Origin: Lachnospiraceae bacterium
GTDB lineage: Bacteria > Bacillota > Clostridia > Lachnospirales > Lachnospiraceae
DNA length: 64,000 bases
Direction: 5' to 3'
NCBI GenBank assembly: GCA_015057035.1
Contig: SVFC01000001.1
Span: forward strand, 1 to 64,000
Below are positions 1 to 7,673 of the stretch, in pieces. The position numbers and the translations under genes were made by a program. Every line of letters begins with the position of its first letter. Within the stretch, counting starts at the first letter, position 1. The notes below the pieces were generated by a model. That model searched no databases and was not told the origin of the DNA. It was given only the letters and a program-made list of their open reading frames with translations.

Positions 1-2
1 AT

Positions 3-134
3 GCTATCAATCAAGCCTTAGAATGGGGCTGGATTCCATATGGACAGGTAGTTGAGGGGAATGAAGTGTCGATGAGATTACAGGATTCACTGGGGCTTCA
101 TATGTCGAAAAGTCCAGTGGTGTGGATTTGGTAA
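3..134 (+). CDS. C-terminal end of an unidentified protein (partial)
   Basis: An open frame enters from the left edge and ends at the TAA at 132-134. The 43 visible residues start AINQALEWGWIPYGQVVEG and end in KSPVVWIW. I do not recognise a family; the tail is aromatic-rich. It is followed at once by a promoter for the next gene, so it belongs to an upstream transcription unit. No terminator is obvious between its stop and that promoter. Confidence 0.5.
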   Translation, partial: AINQALEWGWIPYGQVVEGNEVSMRLQDSLGLHMSKSPVVWIW

Positions 135-153
135 AAAATATTATTGTTTTCTG

Positions 154-182
154 TTGACATGGCGGTCTATGAGTGATAGACT
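154..182 (+). promoter_or_regulatory. Sigma-A type promoter of the lipoprotein gene
   Basis: TTGACA at 154-159 and TAGACT at 177-182 are separated by 17 bp. The downstream gene starts about 45 nt further on, after an AAAGGAG ribosome site at 215-221. Confidence 0.55.
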
Positions 183-228
183 AACATCAAGGGGAAAACA
201 AAAAATAGTATTTTAAAGGAGAATGGGA

Positions 229-1002
229 ATGAGAAAATTGAAATTAGTTAGCATTGCCACAATGTTAGTTCTGGCGATGATGCTGACAGCATGTAACGGA
301 ACACCAAGTCAGGGTGACGGGAATAAGCCAAGTAGTTCTGTAAAGCCAAGTGAATCAGATAAACAAGATTCACAGTTGCCAAGCCAGTCAGAGGATCCAA
401 GCGAACCAGAATCACAGTTACCAAGTCAGTCAGAAGACCCAAGTGAGTCAGAGAATCCAAGTGAGCCATTAGAAGACGGCTGGACTAGACTTACCGAGGA
501 TGAATTGAAATGGTTTAACGAGCAGTTCTTCAATGTTGATGGGAATGCTATTGTGAATGCATTTTTGAACGGTACATACACAGATGTAAAAGACATTAGT
601 ATGTATGATTTGTTTTACGATTGTCCAAATCAGTCAGAAGTAGAAGTTACTAAGGCAGAAAAGGTTCTTTTGGAAAAGAAATGGGAAGAAATTTATACCG
701 ATATTCAGAAGGTTCCTGCTTCCTATATGGATGATATGTTAAGCAAGTATGCAAATATTAAACTGGCGGATTCCAATAAGGTTGAGCTAGATATGCTAGT
801 ATATCTTGAAGATTATGATGCATATTATAGTATGCATGGTGATACGCACTATACACCAGTTGAAGTTAAGAGCGGCGTCAAAGATGCAAATGGCAATGTA
901 AAATTACAGTATCTTTATGTTGAAGATGAACTAGAATATGTTGTCACATTAAAAGCTCATGAAAATGGTTATTATTTTGTATCAAACGTTTTAGCTGAAT
1001 AA
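229..1002 (+). CDS. Secreted lipoprotein with a Ser/Glu/Pro linker, unknown function
   Basis: The 257-residue product begins with a lipoprotein signal peptide ending in the lipobox LTAC, with the acylated cysteine at residue 22. A low-complexity linker follows (about residues 24-85) with near-identical units of the type QLPSQSEDPSE, typical of wall-spanning spacers. The remaining ~170 residues form an acidic, aromatic-rich globular domain that I do not recognise. I place the start at 229 because the AGGAG at 217-221 lies 7 nt upstream of it; the in-frame ATG at 223 is only 1 nt from the Shine-Dalgarno. It is monocistronic, with its own promoter and a strong terminator. Likely a surface-exposed protein anchored in the membrane; function unknown. 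Confidence 0.85.
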   Translation: MRKLKLVSIATMLVLAMMLTACNGTPSQGDGNKPSSSVKPSESDKQDSQLPSQSEDPSEPESQLPSQSEDPSESENPSEPLEDGWTRLTEDELKWFNEQFFNVDGNAIVNAFLNGTYTDVKDISMYDLFYDCPNQSEVEVTKAEKVLLEKKWEEIYTDIQKVPASYMDDMLSKYANIKLADSNKVELDMLVYLEDYDAYYSMHGDTHYTPVEVKSGVKDANGNVKLQYLYVEDELEYVVTLKAHENGYYFVSNVLAE

Positions 1003-1018
1003 CCACACTAATATTACG

Positions 1019-1060
1019 CGATATGCTATTTTGAAAAAGAATAGCATATCGTGTTTTTTT
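1019..1060 (+). terminator. Rho-independent terminator
   Basis: A perfect 12-bp stem (1019-1030 with 1040-1051) and a 9-nt loop are followed by a T tract at 1053-1060. It closes the lipoprotein gene. Confidence 0.9.
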
Positions 1061-1103
1061 GTGTTACAATGGGCTAAGTTTCAAGAAAAAGGACGTAACG
1101 AGA

Positions 1104-1769
1104 ATGAAAAACGCATTTAGAGAAATATACGCAGGATTTTTTGAAAAAGAACATTTCTGGCCACGTTTGGTTGCAACGGTAGTGGCAGTAATTGTAATGG
1201 GATTTTGCTTGTCATGGTTGCTTTTGGTAGACTGGGGCACTGACCCTTGTACGCTGATGAACAATTCTATTTCACAAACTTTAGGGATTTCCTTAGGAAA
1301 CTGGCAGGCGTTACTGAATACAGTGTTGCTGGTGGTAGTTGTGATTTTTGGTGGCAGAAACTTAGGCTTTGGTACACTGGCCAATATGTATCTGGTAGGA
1401 TATAGTATCGACTTCTTCATGTGGATTTGGGGTCAAGTGCTTCCAGAGGGACTGTTTGATTCCTGGGTGGTAAAGGTGTTGGTAATGGTTCCTGCACTGG
1501 TGATTTTTGTATTTGCGGTGGCAGTGTATGTGGATATGAATATGGGAACTTCACCATATGATGCCATGCCGATGATTGTTTCACAGCGGTTGCCTAAGGT
1601 ACCATTTAAGGTAGTGCGTATGGGATATGATGCGCTGGTAACGGTGATTGGTATGTTGTTTGGAGGAAGCCTTGGCGTTGTGACGTTTGTTATGGTATTA
1701 GCCCTCGGACCAGTTATTGAGTGGGTGAGCAAACTGCTCAGTAAGAAGTGGGACTTTTCCGAAATATAG
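1104..1769 (+). CDS. YczE/YitT-like integral membrane protein
   Basis: This 221-residue protein has about five hydrophobic segments and the motifs WGTDPCTLMNNSIS and MNMGTSPYDAMP, which mark the COG2364 (YczE-like) membrane family. The two GT-P motifs look like an internal duplication of a re-entrant or pore segment. Members are often called putative transporters, but the substrate is unknown. I start at ATG 1104; an upstream TTG at 1059 overlaps the previous terminator and is unlikely. No good Shine-Dalgarno precedes 1104 (only an AAGGACG about 8 nt upstream), so expression may be weak. The next gene begins 32 nt downstream on the same strand. Confidence 0.75.
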   Translation: MKNAFREIYAGFFEKEHFWPRLVATVVAVIVMGFCLSWLLLVDWGTDPCTLMNNSISQTLGISLGNWQALLNTVLLVVVVIFGGRNLGFGTLANMYLVGYSIDFFMWIWGQVLPEGLFDSWVVKVLVMVPALVIFVFAVAVYVDMNMGTSPYDAMPMIVSQRLPKVPFKVVRMGYDALVTVIGMLFGGSLGVVTFVMVLALGPVIEWVSKLLSKKWDFSEI

Positions 1770-1801
1770 ATTTGGGCACAGACAAGTGAGATTGGAGTAC
1801 T

Positions 1802-2557
1802 ATGCAGGTTATTTTTATTCACCACAGTTGTTTTCTTGTGGAAGTAGATGATAAGGTTTTAATTTTTGATTATTTTGATGGCGATAAGGTTAACGGATTT
1901 ACCTTTACAGGCAAGATCCCAGAATATCAGCCAGATACCAAGATTTATATGTTTGCCAGCCATAGTCATAAGGATCATTATGATATGGATATTCTTCGTT
2001 GGGCAGAAAAATACGAGAATATCAAATACATTTTCTCTAAGGACATTCGTATTGCACCGAATTTCCTGGCGAAGCACGGTATTGATCCAAAGGTACGTGA
2101 GCGTGTGACTTTTGTGGCACCAGATAAAAAGTATCAGGTGGACGATTTAAACATCAAAACCCTACGTTCCACTGATGCAGGCGTAGCATTTTATGTGGAA
2201 ACCAATGGGGCAACCTTTTTCCACGCAGGAGATTTGTCGAACTGGAAGTGGGCTGGGGCAGGAGAATTGACCAATGGAGTCCAGGAAAGAAATTATAAGT
2301 TCCAGATTAGACAGATTAGGAATCTGCCAATCAACCTGGCATTCGTTCCAATGGATCCTCGTATGGGAGAGTATCAATACGATGGATTTGATTATTTCCT
2401 GAAGGAAACGGATGCAGATTTGGTTTTCCCGATGCATATGTGGCAAAACTACGAGGGGATTGCCTTGTATAAGAGAAAAATCACCAATTCTGGAATGGCA
2501 GACCGTGTTATGGACATTTCCAGAGAAAATCAGGTGTTTTTAATTGGAGAAGAGTAG
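1802..2557 (+). CDS. Metallo-beta-lactamase fold hydrolase
   Basis: The 251-residue protein has the metal-binding signature HSHKDH (His54, His56, Asp58, His59), preceded by an N-terminal strand with IHHSCFLVE and followed by FHAGDLSNWKW and a late MHMW histidine, in the order expected for a two-metal MBL-fold enzyme. It lacks extra RNA-binding (beta-CASP) domains and resembles the Lactamase_B_3 group of small cytoplasmic hydrolases. There is no signal peptide. Substrate cannot be deduced. It may be cotranscribed with the YczE-like gene; the next gene has its own promoter. Confidence 0.8.
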   Translation: MQVIFIHHSCFLVEVDDKVLIFDYFDGDKVNGFTFTGKIPEYQPDTKIYMFASHSHKDHYDMDILRWAEKYENIKYIFSKDIRIAPNFLAKHGIDPKVRERVTFVAPDKKYQVDDLNIKTLRSTDAGVAFYVETNGATFFHAGDLSNWKWAGAGELTNGVQERNYKFQIRQIRNLPINLAFVPMDPRMGEYQYDGFDYFLKETDADLVFPMHMWQNYEGIALYKRKITNSGMADRVMDISRENQVFLIGEE

Positions 2558-2566
2558 TTAAAACTG

Positions 2567-2595
2567 TTGAAATATGGAAGTTTTTTGGTTATAAT
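2567..2595 (+). promoter_or_regulatory. Promoter for the small membrane protein and alaS
   Basis: TTGAAA at 2567-2572 and TATAAT at 2590-2595 are 17 bp apart, a near-ideal sigma-A promoter. No terminator or other promoter separates the next two genes, so this probably drives both. Confidence 0.8.
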
Positions 2596-2635
2596 ATTGT
2601 GAGCGTATTTTGCGTAATAAACGGAGGTAAAGATT

Positions 2636-2785
2636 ATGGAATTTTTATTGTGTGTATTACAGTATATTTTGATTGCGTTAGTTTTGGCGGCGGTCGCGGG
2701 ACTTGGATTTTTTGTTGGAATGAAAATGCGTAAAGCTTCTGATGCAAAAAAGGCAGCTGCGGCAACAGAAGAAACTGAAGAATAA
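2636..2785 (+). CDS. Small single-pass membrane protein upstream of alaS
   Basis: A 49-codon gene starts at ATG 2636, 7 nt after GGAGGT (2623-2628). The product has one hydrophobic helix (about residues 4-27, ending AAVAGLGFFVGMK), then a basic patch KMRKASDAKK and an acidic end AATEETEE. This is the plan of a small N-out/C-in membrane peptide. It has a good promoter and lies 33 nt before alaS, so it is cotranscribed with it. I do not recognise a family, and a link with alanylation is only positional. Its codon use and ribosome site look like those of a real gene. Confidence 0.75.
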   Translation: MEFLLCVLQYILIALVLAAVAGLGFFVGMKMRKASDAKKAAAATEETEE

Positions 2786-2818
2786 TAAAGAATAATAAAG
2801 AAATAGAGGAAGTTTGAA

Positions 2819-5479
2819 ATGAAAAAGAGTTTAGGCGTAAACGAATTGCGCAGAATGTATCTTGAATTTTTCGAGAGCAAAAATCATTTAGCAATGAAGA
2901 GCTTTTCATTGGTACCACACAATGATAACAGCTTATTATTAATCAACGCTGGTATGGCACCACTGAAACCATACTTCACAGGACAGGAGATTCCACCACG
3001 TAACCGTGTGACAACCTGCCAGAAGTGTGTACGTACTGGTGATATTGATAACGTTGGTAAGACAGCACGTCACCTTACATTTTTTGAAATGCTTGGTAAC
3101 TTCTCATTTGGCGATTATTTCAAAGAAGAAGCTATCGAATGGTCTTGGGAATTTTTAACCAAGGTTCTTGGCTTAGAAGAAGACAGATTATATCCATCTA
3201 TCTATGGTGAAGATGATGAAGCATTCGAAATCTGGAATAAGAAGGTTGGCGTTGCAGCAGATAGAATCACACGTTTCTATCGTGACCCAGTTACAGGCGA
3301 ATGTGACAACTTCTGGGAACACGGCGCTGGACCATGTGGCCCATGTTCAGAAATTTACTATGACAGAGGCTTAAAATATGGCTGTGGCAAACCTGATTGT
3401 AAGGTTGGCTGTGATTGTGACCGTTTCATGGAAGTATGGAACAACGTATTTACACAGTTTGAAGGCGATGGCAAAGGCAATTACGTAGAACTTGCTCAGA
3501 AGAACATCGACACAGGTATGGGTCTTGAAAGACTTGCAGTTGTTATGCAGGACGTAGATTCTGTATTTGATATTGATACAATGAAAGCAATCCGTGATAA
3601 GGTTTGTGAGATGTCAGGTAAGACATACCAGACTAACGAAAAAGACGATATCTCTATCCGTCTTATTACAGACCATATTCGTTCTTCAACATTCCTTGTA
3701 TCAGATGGTGTAATGCCTTCTAACGAAGGTCGTGGATATGTTCTTCGTCGTTTGATTCGTCGTGCAGCTCGTCACGGACGTATGCTTGGTATCGACGGAA
3801 CATTCCTTGCAAGACTTTCTGAAACAGTTATTGCAGAGAGCAAGGATGGTTACCAGGAGTTAGAAGATAAGAAAGCATTTATCTTCAAGGTTCTCACACA
3901 GGAAGAAGAGAAGTTCAACAAGACTATCGATCAGGGTCTTGCTATCCTTAACACAATGATGGACGAGACTAAGGCTGCTGGCGTGAGCGTATTATCTGGA
4001 GAAAATACATTCAAACTCTATGATACTTATGGATTCCCAGTAGACTTAACAAGCGAAATCTTGGCAGAGTCAGGATTCACATATGATGAAGCTGGTTTCA
4101 AGGCTTGTATGGAAGAACAGCGTCAGAAAGCACGTAGCGCACGTAAAGTAACGAACTACATGGGTGCTGATGCAACTGTTTATGAAGAAATTGACACATC
4201 TATCACATCTGAATTCGTTGGATACGATAGATTAGTTCATACATCTAAAGTTTCTGTACTTACAACAGAAACAGAAATCGTAGAAGCATTATCTGATGGC
4301 GACAACGGCACAATCATCGTTGATGAAACACCATTCTATGCAACAATGGGTGGTCAGCAGGGCGATAAGGGTATCATCCGCACAGCAAACGGTGAGTTCA
4401 AGGTTGTTGACACTGTCAAATTACTTGGTGGTAAAGTTGGTCATATCGGACAGATGGTTTCTGGTATGATTTCTGTTGGGGAAGAAGTAGAACTTATAGT
4501 GGACAAAGAATTACGTGCAAAAACCTGCCGCAACCACTCTGCAACACACTTACTTCAGAAAGCACTCCGTGAAGTACTTGGTACTCACGTAGAGCAGGCT
4601 GGTTCATATCAGGATGGCGAGAGAACACGTTTTGACTTCTCGCACTTCTCAGCAATGACAGCAGAAGAAATCGCTAAGGTAGAAGCAATCGTAAATGAAC
4701 AGATTGCTCTTGGAACACCAGTTATCACAGAAGTTATGACAGCAGATGAAGCTAAGAACAGTGGCGCAATGGCTCTCTTCGGAGAAAAATATGGTGAGTC
4801 AGTTCGTGTAGTAAGCATGGGTGACTTCTCTAAAGAACTTTGTGGTGGTACTCACGTAGCAAACACAGCAGAAATCACAGCATTCAAGATTGTATCTGAA
4901 AGTGGTGTTGCTGCAGGTGTTCGTCGTATCGAAGCATTAACAGGAAGCAATGTATTTGCTTACTATCAGGATATTGAAAACAGATTAAATGAAGCTGCTA
5001 AGGTTGTAAAATCAACTCCAGCAAATCTCGTTGAGAGATTAGAGCACTTAATGGCAGAAATGAAAGCTTTGGCTTCTGAAAATGAATCCTTAAAGAGCAA
5101 AGCTGCAAAAGATGCACTTGGTGATGTAATGGATCAGGTTGTAGAAGTTAAGGGAGTAAAACTTCTTGCTACAAGTGTTGATGGTGTAGACATGAATGGC
5201 CTTCGTGACCTTGGTGACCAGCTCAAAGAAAAACTTGGCGATGGTGTAGTAGTACTTCTTTCTTCATGTGAAGGTAAAGTCAACCTTATCGTTATGGCTA
5301 CCGATGGAGCACAGGCAAAAGGCGCACATGCTGGTAACTTAATCAAAGCAGTTGCTGTCAAAGTTGGCGGTGGCGGTGGCGGACGTCCTAACATGGCTCA
5401 GGCTGGCGGCAAGAACCCAGCAGGCATCCCAGACGCAATCGCAGAAGCAAAAGTTGCGTTAGAAGGTATGTTAGCATAA
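2819..5479 (+). CDS. alaS: Alanyl-tRNA synthetase
   Basis: An 886-residue protein of normal AlaRS length that charges tRNA-Ala with alanine in the cytoplasm. The class II catalytic core is at the N terminus (RRMYLEFFESKNH, then FFEMLGNFSFGDYF). The editing domain carries the zinc motif HSATHLLQKALREV and the distant CGGTHV. The C-terminal oligomerisation/C-Ala domain ends in a glycine stretch followed by RPNMAQAGGKNP. An insert in the catalytic domain has extra cysteines (CGKPDCKVGCDCDRF), also seen in other clostridial AlaRS. The start has the ribosome site AGAGGAAG about 7 nt upstream. It follows the small membrane protein gene in one operon. Confidence 0.97.
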   Translation: MKKSLGVNELRRMYLEFFESKNHLAMKSFSLVPHNDNSLLLINAGMAPLKPYFTGQEIPPRNRVTTCQKCVRTGDIDNVGKTARHLTFFEMLGNFSFGDYFKEEAIEWSWEFLTKVLGLEEDRLYPSIYGEDDEAFEIWNKKVGVAADRITRFYRDPVTGECDNFWEHGAGPCGPCSEIYYDRGLKYGCGKPDCKVGCDCDRFMEVWNNVFTQFEGDGKGNYVELAQKNIDTGMGLERLAVVMQDVDSVFDIDTMKAIRDKVCEMSGKTYQTNEKDDISIRLITDHIRSSTFLVSDGVMPSNEGRGYVLRRLIRRAARHGRMLGIDGTFLARLSETVIAESKDGYQELEDKKAFIFKVLTQEEEKFNKTIDQGLAILNTMMDETKAAGVSVLSGENTFKLYDTYGFPVDLTSEILAESGFTYDEAGFKACMEEQRQKARSARKVTNYMGADATVYEEIDTSITSEFVGYDRLVHTSKVSVLTTETEIVEALSDGDNGTIIVDETPFYATMGGQQGDKGIIRTANGEFKVVDTVKLLGGKVGHIGQMVSGMISVGEEVELIVDKELRAKTCRNHSATHLLQKALREVLGTHVEQAGSYQDGERTRFDFSHFSAMTAEEIAKVEAIVNEQIALGTPVITEVMTADEAKNSGAMALFGEKYGESVRVVSMGDFSKELCGGTHVANTAEITAFKIVSESGVAAGVRRIEALTGSNVFAYYQDIENRLNEAAKVVKSTPANLVERLEHLMAEMKALASENESLKSKAAKDALGDVMDQVVEVKGVKLLATSVDGVDMNGLRDLGDQLKEKLGDGVVVLLSSCEGKVNLIVMATDGAQAKGAHAGNLIKAVAVKVGGGGGGRPNMAQAGGKNPAGIPDAIAEAKVALEGMLA

Positions 5480-5508
5480 CGACTTTAAGATAAGTAAGGT
5501 AAGTGAGA

Positions 5509-5670
5509 ATATATTTTAGCAGTCTATTTTGTCGTGAGTGAAATGATTTTCGGCGGTATATTTTAGAAGATAAGACGAGGTCAAACAACGTGTCGAGTCG
5601 TTCTTCTAAAATATATCGTTGAAAATCTTATAAACTACTTGACAAAATAGAAATACTTGTTAAAATATAT
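5509..5670. repeat. Large imperfect inverted repeat filling the alaS-rpsU gap
   Basis: Three nested pairs of arms are visible: 5509-5518 with 5661-5670 (10 bp exact), 5524-5533 with 5641-5650 (10 bp exact), and 5545-5570 with 5602-5627 (26 nt, all but three pairs Watson-Crick and those three G-T). A 31-nt centre remains. The right outer arms contain the -35 and -10 boxes of rpsU. As RNA it would fold into one long hairpin that could end alaS transcription, although there is no T tract. A MITE-like insertion is an alternative. Confidence 0.75.
5639..5666 (+). promoter_or_regulatory. Promoter of rpsU
   Basis: TTGACA at 5639-5644 and TAAAAT at 5661-5666, spacing 16 bp. Both boxes lie inside the right arms of the inverted repeat described for this gap. 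Confidence 0.7.
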
Positions 5671-5733
5671 AACGTTAGTGCAATTATTATTGCCTTACAG
5701 TTGAATCCACAACTGGAGGGAGGTCAGGATTAG

Positions 5734-5910
5734 ATGTCAAGCGTAGTAGTTAAAGAAAACGAAACTTTAGATAGCGCATTACGTAGATTTAAAAGAAACT
5801 GTGCAAAAGCAGGTATTCAGCAGGAAATTCGTAAACGTGAACATTACGAAAAACCATCTGTAAAGCGCAAAAAGAAATCTGAAGCAGCTAGAAAGAGAAA
5901 ATTCAACTAA
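5734..5910 (+). CDS. rpsU: 30S ribosomal protein S21
   Basis: The 58-residue product starts [18 protein letters not shown] and continues [20 protein letters not shown], ending in the very basic tail [15 protein letters not shown]; this is the full-length bS21 pattern. S21 binds the 30S platform near the anti-Shine-Dalgarno of 16S rRNA. The ribosome site GGGAGGT ends 9 nt before the start. It is monocistronic, between its own promoter and a strong terminator. Confidence 0.97.
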   Translation: MSSVVVKENETLDSALRRFKRNCAKAGIQQEIRKREHYEKPSVKRKKKSEAARKRKFN

Positions 5911-5922
5911 TAAGGATTTTAG

Positions 5923-5956
5923 AGGAATCTCGCATAAGCGAGGTTCCTTTTTTTTT
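5923..5956 (+). terminator. Terminator of rpsU
   Basis: Arms 5923-5933 and 5938-5948 form an 11-bp stem with one G-T pair and an ATAA loop, followed by nine T residues. Confidence 0.9.
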
Positions 5957-6049
5957 CAAAAATAGTGTTTCTAGTTTAAATCGGGTGCAAGATACTTGTG
6001 AAATTGTTATAATGACATCAGATTTTTAGAAGAAAGTTGAGGAAATGAT

Positions 6050-6520
6050 ATGGATAAAATCCAAGTTGGACTTAAGATTGCTAATTATAGAAAAGAAAAA
6101 GGATTCACTCAGAAAGATTTGGCAGAGAAGCTTGGAGTGACAGATAAATCTGTTAGCAAATGGGAGACAGGAGTGAATTTCCCTGATGTGGCTATATTAG
6201 AAACACTTGCAGAAGAATTAGGCATAACAGTTCTAGAATTATTGGATCTAGAAACATCTTCTGCAGATGAGATTGTAAAAGAAATGACAGAGTTTTCCGA
6301 GGTTCAACGTAAAATGGCTCTGGAAAGGGAACGGATTTCTAAGACAGAAATTGTTTTGATTAGCATATTTTTGATTGTTGGTGAATGGATTTTCTTATCC
6401 CTTATGCTTAGTTTTTTTGACGGGTGGACGGGAGTTATCTTAGGAGTTGCTTTTTTTACATCTGTGGAGATAGTAATTTGTACTGCTATGATTATAAATA
6501 GCATTAGGAAAAATCGATAA
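6050..6520 (+). CDS. XRE-family regulator with two C-terminal membrane helices
   Basis: The 156-residue protein starts with a Cro/C1-type helix-turn-helix (residues 5-62; motif TQKDLAEKLGVTDKSVSKWETG), the subtype common in Firmicutes. After a short linker come two hydrophobic segments (about 100-122 and 127-149). It is thus a membrane-tethered DNA-binding protein. A TATAAT at 6008-6013 gives a likely promoter. The next gene's ribosome site follows the stop directly, so the two are probably cotranscribed. Target genes are unknown. Confidence 0.8.
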   Translation: MDKIQVGLKIANYRKEKGFTQKDLAEKLGVTDKSVSKWETGVNFPDVAILETLAEELGITVLELLDLETSSADEIVKEMTEFSEVQRKMALERERISKTEIVLISIFLIVGEWIFLSLMLSFFDGWTGVILGVAFFTSVEIVICTAMIINSIRKNR

Positions 6521-6532
6521 TTGGAGAAGAAT

Positions 6533-7105
6533 ATGAAGTTAGAATTGCACCAAGGCCGCCCAGCAGATATAACAGGCCGCCTTGAAAAAGAAATCAGAAC
6601 CTATGATTTATTAGATGAACTTGAAATTCCATATGAGAGGGTAGACCACGATGAAGCTAATACTATGGAAGCCTGTGCTGCCATTGATGAGGTGCTGGCG
6701 CCAGCAGTGATTTGTAAGAATCTATTTTTGTGTAATACACAGCAAACCAAGTTTTATCTACTAATGATCAAAGAGGACAAGAAGTTTAAGACCAAGGAAA
6801 TCTCTAAGCAGATAAATAGTTCCAGACTTTCTTTTGCTCCAGCGGAATATATGGAGAAGTTTTTGGATATTACTCCGGGTTCAGTAAGTGTCATGGGACT
6901 AATGAATGATAGAGAGAACAACGTGCAACTTCTTGTGGATGAGGATGTTTTAAAAGGAGAATACTTTGGTTGCCATCCTTGCATCAATACCTCTAGTATG
7001 AGGTTGAAAGTAGCAGATGTGTTTGAGAAGTTTTTACCAGCGATACACCATGAGTATCTGACGGTAACCTTGGTGGGCGAAGAAGTCGCGAAAGAAGACT
7101 GTTGA
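6533..7105 (+). CDS. ProX-type aminoacyl-tRNA(Pro) deacylase
   Basis: A 190-residue YbaK/ProX domain protein that hydrolyses mischarged (for example alanyl-) tRNA-Pro in trans. Visible marks are the N-terminal YDLLDELEIPYERVDHDEA, the conserved lysine in AVICKNLFLCN, KEISKQINSSRLSFAP, the TPGSVSVMGL loop and the end GCHPCINTSSMRL; all are typical of the stand-alone prolyl-tRNA editing proteins. I use ATG 6533, 6 nt after GGAG at 6523-6526, rather than the TTG at 6521 that directly abuts the previous stop. It is translationally close to the XRE gene. Confidence 0.88.
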   Translation: MKLELHQGRPADITGRLEKEIRTYDLLDELEIPYERVDHDEANTMEACAAIDEVLAPAVICKNLFLCNTQQTKFYLLMIKEDKKFKTKEISKQINSSRLSFAPAEYMEKFLDITPGSVSVMGLMNDRENNVQLLVDEDVLKGEYFGCHPCINTSSMRLKVADVFEKFLPAIHHEYLTVTLVGEEVAKEDC

Positions 7106-7128
7106 TATAGGTTGAGAAGTTGTGTGGA

Positions 7129-7184
7129 TTGACAAAATTTGGTTGCTAGGTACACTTGAAAAAATGAAATAGTTTTGCTACACT
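7129..7184 (+). promoter_or_regulatory. Two overlapping candidate promoters
   Basis: One candidate is TTGACA 7129-7134 with TACACT 7151-7156 (16 bp). The second is TTGAAA 7156-7161 with TACACT 7179-7184 (17 bp). Both point towards the membrane protein gene at 7238. The second would start transcription inside the palindrome that begins at 7185. Confidence 0.5.
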
Positions 7185-7218
7185 ATCCAAGGTTAGTTTT
7201 AACTAACCTTGGATTTTT
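7185..7218 (+). promoter_or_regulatory. Perfect palindrome: operator or leader terminator
   Basis: Arms 7185-7198 and 7201-7214 are exact inverted copies (ATCCAAGGTTAGTT) around TT, followed by TTTTT to 7218. It could terminate the proX transcript. It also sits immediately after a -10 box and 6 nt before the ribosome site of the next gene, so it could be an operator or attenuator. The half-site AGGTTAG recalls DtxR/IdeR boxes, but the spacing is wider than in those. Confidence 0.6.
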
Positions 7219-7237
7219 CGTTTAAAGGAGAGTATTG

Positions 7238-7570
7238 GTGAATTCAAAAGTTTTAAACATTTTATTATTAATCGCATTTGTTCTAACCATAATGGTTCCG
7301 TTAACAGGGCTTATGGTACATAAGCTTGTATCTGTTTTCTTTTTGATTCTGTGTGCAATTCATACCATCGCATACCGAAAGAAAATGAACTGGAAACGCT
7401 GGGGTGTACTTGGAATTATTCTTGTAGCCTTTTCCAGCGGAATCTTTGGAATAGTTTTTGAAGAAATTCCTGTAATTATTGCAATGCATAAGGTAATTTC
7501 TATTTCCTCTGTGTTTTTTCTTGCAATTCATATTTTTGTTTTTCATCGTAAATTGACACATCAGAAATAA
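7238..7570 (+). CDS. Small membrane protein with paired histidines, DUF4405-like
   Basis: About 110 residues with three or four hydrophobic segments. Histidines lie at the same place in two helices (LILCAIHTIAYRKKMNWKRW and VFFLAIHIFVFHRKL) plus MVHK and MHK, a pattern seen in small DUF4405-type proteins that resemble cytochrome b heme-binding four-helix units. Heme binding is inference. I prefer GTG 7238 (7 nt after AAGGAG at 7225-7230) to TTG 7235. The preceding palindrome suggests regulated expression. No redox partner gene is adjacent. Confidence 0.65.
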   Translation: MNSKVLNILLLIAFVLTIMVPLTGLMVHKLVSVFFLILCAIHTIAYRKKMNWKRWGVLGIILVAFSSGIFGIVFEEIPVIIAMHKVISISSVFFLAIHIFVFHRKLTHQK

Positions 7571-7673
7571 AATTGCATCAAATTCAAAAAACAACTTTAA
7601 TCAACTTGTACTTTCTAGGATAATAGAATTAGATAAGGTGTGAAGCACCTTAGGGGAAAAGGAGAAGTACGGG

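Noticed and set aside
1433-1825. 130-codon minus-strand frame over the YczE-like gene
   Set aside because: It shadows a membrane-protein gene, has no ribosome site and gives a Thr/Ile-rich nonsense product.
6521-6532. TTG start directly after the XRE stop codon for the ProX gene
   Set aside because: The GGAG at 6523-6526 must be upstream of the start, which fits ATG 6533.
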